Source of the DNA: Methanoculleus oceani
Lineage (GTDB): Archaea; Halobacteriota; Methanomicrobia; Methanomicrobiales; Methanoculleaceae
Assembly (NCBI RefSeq): GCF_023702065.1
Contig: NZ_QFDM01000003.1
Span: 124,001 to 188,000 of the forward strand
DNA length: 64,000 nucleotides
Direction: 5' to 3'
Below, in pieces: positions 53,377 to 59,580 of this stretch. The notes beneath the pieces are model-generated. The model ran no database searches and was not told the origin of the DNA. It saw only the letters and a list, made by a program, of their open reading frames with translations. A program made the translations under genes and the position numbers. Position 1 is the stretch's first letter; each line of letters opens with the position of its first letter.

Positions 53377-54068
53377 TTATTTCTCTATCGATCGTGGCCG
53401 GGAGCGAACCGTGCAGTCAAAGAGCGACGCCTCGCCGGCCGCAAGGATCGCGTCGACGCTCTCCGGGACAGCCCTGAGGCAGAAGACCGCCTCCACTCCC
53501 GGGCCGGCAAAGACGTAGCGGGTCTCTCCCCGGCATCGCAGCCGGCGATTTCCCGGGCGCGCGCCGGTGATCCCGATGAGCGCGTCGGCGATGCAGGGAT
53601 CGGCGCCGAGCGCGACCGATACCTGCGGCGCCGAGAGGTCGCGCTCGAGGACGCGCGTCGCCGCCTCCGCGACCCGACGCAGTCCCATCCGGTCTGGTAG
53701 GGCTTGAGGTCGATCACCGGCGTCCCGTCGATCAGGTCCACGTTCGCGAGCAGAAGGAACCGCCCGTCCCGCACGCCGTGCAGCCGCACCACCGAGACGG
53801 AAAGGGGGTTCGGCCTCACCGGCGAGCGGAGGGAGAAAACGCCCTTCTCCGGGAGGTCGCCCGAGACCTTCCGGGCCACCGCCTTCAGGACTTCCCGGTC
53901 CGCCTCGTGCATCCAGCAGACGAGGATCAGGTGCGAGTTCTCCTCGACGCCGAGGAGCGCCCCGGCGTAGTCCGGAAAGGCCTCGATCTCGGCATCGACG
54001 CCCTGGACAGGCATGTCGCTCCGGGAGCGGATGTCTGAATGCACGAGCCCGATAGGGAAGAGTTCCAT
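53377..54068 (-). pseudogene. trmO: tRNA m6t6A37 methyltransferase TrmO with extra domain, frameshifted
   Basis: From the ATG at 54068 the TrmO (UPF0066) domain reads MELFPIGLVHSDIRSRSDMP to VFSLRSPVRPNPLSVSVVRL and DLIDGTPVIDLKPY, complete at about 130 residues. At the family-conserved QTGWD the frame becomes nonsense (Arg/Ser-rich). A second frame, entered by a one-base shift, encodes about 100 residues, MGLRRVAEAATRVLE and DPCIADALIGITGARPGNRRL, resembling an FmdE-like domain known to be fused to TrmO in methanogens. Either one gene carries a frameshift or two overlapping genes exist. TrmO methylates t6A37 of tRNA. GAAGG precedes the ATG. Confidence 0.65.
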
Positions 54069-54098
54069 GCGGTGCCTTCTGTGTTGACGGGATATACG

Positions 54099-54119
54099 CC
54101 CTCTCCCGCAGGGAGAGGG
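54099..54119. terminator. hairpin between fmdE and trmO
   Basis: CCCTCTCCC-GCA-GGGAGAGGG, a 9-bp perfect stem 9 nt after the FmdE-family stop codon; candidate terminator or processing site. A TATA-like GTATATCC for trmO adjoins it. Confidence 0.5.
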
Positions 54120-54127
54120 AAATCCCT

Positions 54128-54769
54128 TCAGTACGCTACCTTCTCGTAGTAAGACTGTGACCGGCAGTCCGCACAGGCCCCGCTGACGAGCATGTTGTCG
54201 GGAACCATCTCGCCGCAGATGGAACAGATTGCGGACTTCCAGGGCCATTTCTGCGGCACCTTCACCCGCACTCTCTCGTACGAGAGTATATCGCGCCCTG
54301 CATCGATGACCTCGTCAATCAGCGCGATACCCCGGGTTCTCGGGTCGAAGAGCGGGTCTTTGGTGTACCAGAGAGCGAACGTCGGGTACCGTCCGATCTT
54401 CTCGCCGTCGACGAAGACCCGGATCCCGTTCACGTACGGGGCTTCGGCCGGTCCGTTCATGGTGATGGCGAACTTCCCGATCGGGATCACCCGGAGACGG
54501 TGGTTGCCGGTCGTGCAGTGAGCGATAACCTGCAGGGGGTCGGGCAGGCACTTCGTGGTCTCGCAGACGGCGTAGATCTTCTCGCCCTCGGGAGGGTTCA
54601 GGAGTTCTAAGGCATAGTCCACCATGAAGACCCCGACCAGAAGCCCGGGGGCCGCGAAGGTATGAAAGTCGATACATCTCCGGAAGTAGTCGATCAGTTC
54701 CGGAGTGGAGCCTTTGGACTTGAGCCGGGCCTCGATGTCATCCCAGGTATGATTCAGTCTCGGTTGCAC
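54128..54769 (-). CDS. fmdE: FmdE-family protein
   Basis: 213 residues. FHTFAAPGLLVGVFMVDYALELL is the FmdE fold; VCETTKCLPDPLQVIAHCTTGN is the conserved metal/Cys region and the C-terminal CSICGEMVPDNMLVSGACADC is a zinc ribbon. FmdE associates with tungsten/molybdenum formylmethanofuran dehydrogenase and binds its clusters or cofactor. The GTG at 54769 is preferred; a TTG at 54787 extends the frame. It is divergent from fdhA, which may reflect shared control by formate or molybdate. Other fmd subunits are not in the window. Confidence 0.8.
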   Translation of the reverse strand: MQPRLNHTWDDIEARLKSKGSTPELIDYFRRCIDFHTFAAPGLLVGVFMVDYALELLNPPEGEKIYAVCETTKCLPDPLQVIAHCTTGNHRLRVIPIGKFAITMNGPAEAPYVNGIRVFVDGEKIGRYPTFALWYTKDPLFDPRTRGIALIDEVIDAGRDILSYERVRVKVPQKWPWKSAICSICGEMVPDNMLVSGACADCRSQSYYEKVAY

Positions 54770-54787
54770 GGAAGAATATATGATCAA

Positions 54788-55087
54788 GGTTAGTTGTAAA
54801 TATTTTGGCCAAGTAAACTAGATTTAATTTACATAAACAAGCCAGATATGGCATATTACCAATTGTGTGTTGTGTAATCGCATAAGAGCAGACACCATGG
54901 CGATTAATCGGTATGCATGGGATGCGATTTTATAAAGATCAATTATACCACCTAACATAACGGCAAGTGTTAAAATAATAAGTTTAAATTTATATACTAC
55001 GGCGTCGAGTAAAACTATTGTGAGCATGTCCGTCCTTCCTGACATGCTTGGCAACCGACGTTGAATGCAACAATCGGGAGAATGTGA
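54788..55087. promoter_or_regulatory. A+T-rich divergent promoter region fmdE / fdhA
   Basis: 300 bp without a gene. TATA boxes: TTTATATAC (54989-54997, plus, for fdhA) and a TATA-like element at 54797-54806 for the minus gene. The A+T-rich tract is unusual for the locus and may bind regulators; no clear repeated operator was recognised. The fdhA leader would be about 65-70 nt, with GGGAG before the ATG. Confidence 0.6.
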
Positions 55088-57154
55088 ATGACAGAAACCA
55101 ATGGAAAGTTACGCTACGTTCCCACGACCTGCCCATACTGCGGCGTAGGGTGCGGACTTAACCTCGTGGTGAACGACGGCAAACTCGTCGGGGTCGAACC
55201 CCTGAAGAGGACGCCGGTGAACGAGGGAAAACTCTGCCCCAAGGGTGCCACCTGCTGGGAGTTCGTGCAGAGCCCCGACCGGCTGACAAAGCCGCTCATC
55301 AAGAAGAACGGCAAGTTCGAAGAAGCGACCTGGGACGAGGCCTACGACCTGATCGCTTCGAAGTTCAAGGAGACTTACGAGAAGTTCGGGCCGAAGTCCC
55401 TCGGCTTCCAGGTCTCGTGCCGGACCCCGAACGAAGAGTGCTACATCATGCAGAAACTCGCGCGGGTGGCCTTCAAGACCAACAACATCGATAACTGCGC
55501 GCGTATCTGCCACGGGCCGTCCGTCGCAGGGCTCTCGCTCTCGTTCGGCTCAGGTGCCGCGACGAATCCCTTCGAGGACCTCTTGAACGCGGACGTCATC
55601 TTCATGATCGGGGCGAACTCCATTGAGGCGCACCCGCTCGCCGGCCGCCGGATAGTCCAGGCAAAGAAGGCGGGCAAGACGATCATCGTCTGCGACCCGC
55701 GCTACACGCCCACGGCGCGCCTTGCCGATGAGTATGTTCGTTACAACCCCTCGACCAACATCGCCCTGATTAACTCGATCATGTACTGGATCATCCAGGA
55801 GAACCTCCATGACAAGGAGTTCATCGAGAAGCGGACGACGGGATTTGAGGACCTGAAGAAGACCGTGGAGAACTACGCGGAGGTCGAGTCGATCACCGGC
55901 GTTCCGACCGAGCGGGTCAAGGAGATCGCGCGGATATACGCCAAAGCCAACAGCGCGGTGATCATCTACTGCCTCGGCATCACTGAACTCACGACCGGCA
56001 CGGACAACGTCCGGTCGCTCGGGAACCTCTCGATGCTCACCGGCAACGTCGGCAGGCCGGGAACCGGTGTCAACCCGCTCCGTGGCCAGAACAACGTCCA
56101 GGGCGCCTGCGACATGGGTGCCTACCCGAACGTCTTCACCGGCTACCAGAAGTGCGAGGACGACGCCACCCGCAAGCGGATGGAGGAACTCTGGGGCGTC
56201 ACCGGGCTTGCGAAAGAGTATGGCGTGACCCTGACCGAACAGATCACCCAGTGCGGCGACCCGATCAAAGCGATGTACATCTTCGCGTTGAACCCGGTCG
56301 TCTCCTACCCCGACTCGAACCACGTCATGCGGTCGCTTGAGAAGCTGGACTTCCTCGTCGTGCAGGACATCTTCATGACCGAGACGGCGCAGTATGCCGA
56401 TGTTATCCTGCCCGGAGCATCCTTCGCCGAGAAGGACGGGACGTTCACCAGCGGCGAGCGGCGCGTCAACCGTGTCCGCAAGGCCGTGGATACACCCGGC
56501 GACGCAAAGGAGGACTGGCAGATCTTCGTCGACCTCGCCCATAAACTCGGACTCCAGGGCTTCGACTTCAACTCGCCGGAGGATATCTGGAACGACGTGC
56601 GGCGGGTCACTCCGTCGATGGCCGGTATCAGCTACGAGAGAATGGAGAAGCCGGAGTCCGCGCACTGGCCCTGCCCGACCCTGGAGCACCCGGGAACCCC
56701 CATTCTGCACCGCGAGAAGTTCTCGTCGGCCGACGGTCTCGGACACTTCTTCGGTATCGAGCACCGGCCGCCCGCGGAGGTCGCCGACGCCGAGTATCCG
56801 TTCACCCTGATGACCGGACGTCTGCTCTTCCACTACCACACCCGGACCCAGACCGACCGCGCGAAGCTCCTCCACCACGAGGTGCCTGCAGGGTTCGTCC
56901 AGATCAACAACGACGATGCCATGCGGATGAATATCCGGAACGGGGAGAAGATCAAACTCACCAGCAGGCGCGGTGAGGTCGAGACCCTCGCGAAAGTGAC
57001 CGACGAGGTCGCGCCCGGCGTGCTGATGATGACGATGCACTTTGGGGATGCAGCCGCGAACATGCTGACGAACACCGCTCTCGACCCGCTCTCCAAGATG
57101 CCGGAGTTGAAGCACTGTGCTGTGAAGGTTGAGAAGATCACGGGGGTGCAGTAA
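55088..57154 (+). CDS. fdhA: formate dehydrogenase alpha (catalytic) subunit
   Basis: 688 residues. 4Fe-4S ligands C15, C18, C22 and C50 (TTCPYCGVGCGL, KLCPKG); molybdopterin-oxidoreductase motifs RICHGPSVAGL, with C141 at the Mo/W ligand position (Cys form, not selenocysteine), MIGANSIEAHPLAGRR and SMLTGNVGRPGTGVNPLRGQNNVQGACDMG; C-terminal molydopterin-dinucleotide-binding domain (TGRLLFHYHTRTQT). Oxidises formate to CO2 and passes electrons to F420 via FdhB. The ribosome site GGGAG lies 8 nt before the ATG. No in-frame stop is present. Confidence 0.96.
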   Translation: MTETNGKLRYVPTTCPYCGVGCGLNLVVNDGKLVGVEPLKRTPVNEGKLCPKGATCWEFVQSPDRLTKPLIKKNGKFEEATWDEAYDLIASKFKETYEKFGPKSLGFQVSCRTPNEECYIMQKLARVAFKTNNIDNCARICHGPSVAGLSLSFGSGAATNPFEDLLNADVIFMIGANSIEAHPLAGRRIVQAKKAGKTIIVCDPRYTPTARLADEYVRYNPSTNIALINSIMYWIIQENLHDKEFIEKRTTGFEDLKKTVENYAEVESITGVPTERVKEIARIYAKANSAVIIYCLGITELTTGTDNVRSLGNLSMLTGNVGRPGTGVNPLRGQNNVQGACDMGAYPNVFTGYQKCEDDATRKRMEELWGVTGLAKEYGVTLTEQITQCGDPIKAMYIFALNPVVSYPDSNHVMRSLEKLDFLVVQDIFMTETAQYADVILPGASFAEKDGTFTSGERRVNRVRKAVDTPGDAKEDWQIFVDLAHKLGLQGFDFNSPEDIWNDVRRVTPSMAGISYERMEKPESAHWPCPTLEHPGTPILHREKFSSADGLGHFFGIEHRPPAEVADAEYPFTLMTGRLLFHYHTRTQTDRAKLLHHEVPAGFVQINNDDAMRMNIRNGEKIKLTSRRGEVETLAKVTDEVAPGVLMMTMHFGDAAANMLTNTALDPLSKMPELKHCAVKVEKITGVQ

Positions 57155-57155
57155 G

Positions 57156-58394
57156 ATGGCAGCAAAGGGAGATATGGTATATGCCTGGACGACGAGCCCC
57201 GATATCGCCAAGGTGGCGGAGTGCGGCGGCGCGGTGACCGGGCTTCTCAAGTATGCCCTGGAGAACAAGATCGTCGACGCCGTGCTGGCAGTCAAAAAGG
57301 GCGTGGACCTCTACGATGCGGTCCCCACAATCATCACCGACCCCGCCGAGATCGGACAGACGGCAGGCTCGCTCCACTGCGGGACGCTCCTGATCTCGAA
57401 GCTGGTCAAGAAGTACCTGGACGGCGCCAATGACATGCGCATTGGGGTGACGGTGAAGGGCTGCGACGCGATGGGCCTCTACGAGCTCGCGAAGCGCAAC
57501 CAGGTCAACCTGGACAACCTCCTCCTGATCGGCGTCAACTGCGGGGGGTCCGTCAGCCCCGTGGCCGCCCGGAGGATGATCGCCCAGAAGTTCGGGGTCA
57601 ACCCCGACGACATCGTCAAGGAAGAGATCGACAAGGGCCAGTTCATCATCGTCACGAAGGACGGCCAGCACAAGGGCATCTCGATGGACGAGCTCGAAGA
57701 GGAAGGCTTCGGCCGCCGCAGCAACTGCCGCCGGTGCAAGATGAAAGTCCCGCGCCAGGCGGACCTCGCCTGCGGCAACTGGGGTGTCATCGGCGATAAG
57801 GCCGGCAAGGCCACGTTCGTCGAGGTCTGCTCCGAGAAGGGTGCAAACCTCCTCAATGCGGCCGTGAAAGCCGGAGCGATCGCCTCCGAGCCCGCGAACC
57901 CGAAGGGTATCGAGATCCGCGGCAAGGTCGAGAACGCGATGCTGAAGCTCGGCGACAAGTGGCGGGCACGCTACTTCGAGGGGCTCGGCGAAGGGAAGGA
58001 ACGCCTGGAGAAGATCATGGAGGACACGTCCCGGTGCATCAAGTGCTACGCCTGCATCGAGAACTGCCCGATCTGCTACTGCGTCGACTGCAGCACGAAG
58101 AAGACCTACCTGGTGCCGCCGGGAGAACTTCCTGTGCCGTTCATGTTCCACCTGATCCGGTTCGCGCACATCTCCGACTCCTGTGTCAACTGCGGCCAGT
58201 GCGAGGAGAACTGCCCGATGGAGATCGCGAACTCGCTCTACATGCACTCCCTGCAGACGGATATGGAGAGGATGTTCGGCCACACCCCGGGTGTGGATAT
58301 GAACCTTCCGATCCTCGCGCTCGTCGAGGAGAAGGCGGAGCGGGAGCGGCTCTCCGCGACCGGCAGCGACCAGATCTTCAACGTGTTCGAGTAA
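57156..58394 (+). CDS. fdhB: formate dehydrogenase beta subunit (F420-reducing)
   Basis: 412 residues. FrhB/FdhB family: AECGGAVTGLLKYALE, KGCDAMGLYELAKRN and the flavin/F420 region NCRRCKMKVPRQADLACGNWG; then two 4Fe-4S motifs, CIKCYACIENCPICYC and CVNCGQCEENCPM, near the C-terminus. Transfers electrons from FdhA to F420. The ATG at 57156 begins 1 nt after the fdhA stop, so the genes are coupled. The longer frame upstream overlaps fdhA. This pair also couples formate to heterodisulfide reductase in some methanogens. Confidence 0.95.
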   Translation: MAAKGDMVYAWTTSPDIAKVAECGGAVTGLLKYALENKIVDAVLAVKKGVDLYDAVPTIITDPAEIGQTAGSLHCGTLLISKLVKKYLDGANDMRIGVTVKGCDAMGLYELAKRNQVNLDNLLLIGVNCGGSVSPVAARRMIAQKFGVNPDDIVKEEIDKGQFIIVTKDGQHKGISMDELEEEGFGRRSNCRRCKMKVPRQADLACGNWGVIGDKAGKATFVEVCSEKGANLLNAAVKAGAIASEPANPKGIEIRGKVENAMLKLGDKWRARYFEGLGEGKERLEKIMEDTSRCIKCYACIENCPICYCVDCSTKKTYLVPPGELPVPFMFHLIRFAHISDSCVNCGQCEENCPMEIANSLYMHSLQTDMERMFGHTPGVDMNLPILALVEEKAERERLSATGSDQIFNVFE

Positions 58395-58495
58395 GCGACG
58401 CGTGCCCCGAAGGGGCAGGCGGAGTTCGAGAAAATTGCGCAGCAATTTTCGAGGGCGATGCTCCGTCAGGAGCAGAGTCCGAGCACCGCCAAACA
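58395..58495 (+). repeat. modular palindromic repeat, copy D
   Basis: Begins immediately after the fdhB stop: GCGAC, hairpin TGCCCC-GAA-GGGGCA, then GGAGTTCGAG, hairpin AAAATTGC-GCA-GCAATTTT, CGAGGGCGA, hairpin TGCTCC-GTCA-GGAGCA, GAGTCCGAG. The linker sequences match copies A-C; stems differ. Confidence 0.8.
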
Positions 58496-58505
58496 CACAC
58501 CGTTG

Positions 58506-58528
58506 CGCCCGGCCGGATCGGCCGGGCG
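58506..58528 (+). other. hairpin 1 between fdhB and fdhD
   Basis: CGCCCGGCCG-GAT-CGGCCGGGCG, ten perfect base pairs with a 3-nt loop. Confidence 0.6.
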
Positions 58529-58574
58529 TGTAACGACCACTGAACAACCATCTTGAGTCCCAAAAAAACCTCAC

Positions 58575-58596
58575 TTGCGCCCGTGCCGGGGCGCAA
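58575..58596 (+). other. hairpin 2 between fdhB and fdhD
   Basis: TTGCGCCC-gtgccg-GGGCGCAA, eight perfect base pairs. Confidence 0.55.
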
Positions 58597-58615
58597 ACGT
58601 GTGTGCCTGGCAATA

Positions 58616-58680
58616 CCCGGCGGCGGGAGAGCCCCAAACTTCTCTCCCGCTGTCGGGCAGCCGTAAAAGTCCTTTTTGTG
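58616..58680 (+). terminator. hairpin 3 with T-run between fdhB and fdhD
   Basis: GCGGGAGAG and CTCTCCCGC pair perfectly around a 10-nt loop, extended past an internal loop by CCCG/CGGG; a CCTTTTTG run follows. Possibly the terminator of fdhAB. Confidence 0.55.
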
Positions 58681-58849
58681 CATCCATTCAACGCTTTTAC
58701 ATGGGGTTCGCCCGGCAGTGTGTCTGGGCGGAAGACCAGGGGCAGCCACCGGTATCGTCTAGTCCTCTCCCGTGCATGATCTCTACAGAGAATCGATCCC
58801 GCCCCGGGGTGATCCGGCGGCGCGTGCGGCATACGTGAAGTGAGGAACC

Positions 58850-59572
58850 ATGTTTAAGAAAATCGCCTGTATCCGTATCGGCGGCGGGCAGGTCACCCGG
58901 GCTGCCGCCGAGGAGGCGCCGGTTGCGGTCTTCGTCAACGGCCGGCACCTGACGACCGTTGCCTTGAGCCCCGGCGGGTTTGAAGACTTCATCACCGGCT
59001 ACCTCTACACCGAAGAGATCATCAGGAATGCCGGCGAGATCGAGTCGGTCAGGATCGAGGAGAACCGGATAAGCGTCCTCACGAAGAACATCTTCAAGCG
59101 GGTCAGCGTAAAAAAGACCATCCTCTCCGGGTGCGGCGGGGCCGTCTCCTACATCGATACGCAGAAACTGCCCGCGATCGACTCCGACCTCACGGTATCC
59201 GTCCCGGAGATCGAGGCCGCCGTCGCCGCTCTCAGAGCGCCCGGCATGCTCGATGCGGTCGCTCTTGCCACGGGAGGCCGCATCGTCGCCTGTGCAGAAG
59301 ACCTCGACCGGCACAACGCCCTCGACCGGGTGATCGGCCGGGGCTTGCGCGAAGCCCTTGACTTCTCCAGGACGTTCGCCGTCGGCACCGGGACGGTCAC
59401 CTCCGAGATGGTCCGCAAATGCCTTGTGGCGAACATCCCGGTGCTGGTCTCCACCGGACCCCCGACGGCCCTCGCCGTGGAGATCGCGGAGGAGACCGGG
59501 CTCTGCATCGTCGGGTACGCGGGAACCCCGGAGATGGCGGTCTATACGCACGCGGGAAGGATAGCGGAGTAG
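58850..59572 (+). CDS. fdhD: FdhD sulfurtransferase accessory protein
   Basis: 240 residues. FdhD family, which sulfurates the molybdenum cofactor of formate dehydrogenase. Family blocks are PVAVFVNGRHLTT, LSPGGFEDFITGYLYTEEII, SGCGGAVSY, ALATGGRIVACAEDLDRHNALDRVIG and the C-terminal GYAGTPEMAVYTHAGRI. The usual CxxC loop is reduced to one Cys (GCGG), as in some archaeal members. A TATA-like CTTTTACATG (about 58690) may drive it independently of fdhAB. The sulfur donor could be the fused cysteine desulfurase encoded just downstream on the other strand. Confidence 0.92.
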   Translation: MFKKIACIRIGGGQVTRAAAEEAPVAVFVNGRHLTTVALSPGGFEDFITGYLYTEEIIRNAGEIESVRIEENRISVLTKNIFKRVSVKKTILSGCGGAVSYIDTQKLPAIDSDLTVSVPEIEAAVAALRAPGMLDAVALATGGRIVACAEDLDRHNALDRVIGRGLREALDFSRTFAVGTGTVTSEMVRKCLVANIPVLVSTGPPTALAVEIAEETGLCIVGYAGTPEMAVYTHAGRIAE

Positions 59573-59580
59573 TCCCGGCC

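Noticed and set aside
54824-55054. 76-residue minus-strand frame in the fdhA promoter region
   Set aside because: A+T-rich promoter DNA; peptide is merely hydrophobic by composition and lacks a start signal.
55508-55513. Selenocysteine in FdhA
   Set aside because: The metal-ligand codon near residue 141 is an ordinary Cys codon and no in-frame TGA is present.
55550-57295. 581-residue frame antisense to fdhA
   Set aside because: Composition is an artefact of codon-third-position G/C bias; fdhA on the other strand is complete.
58500-58680. Molybdenum-cofactor riboswitch upstream of fdhD
   Set aside because: Hairpins are present, but the conserved Moco-RNA core was not recognised and that class is not known in archaea.
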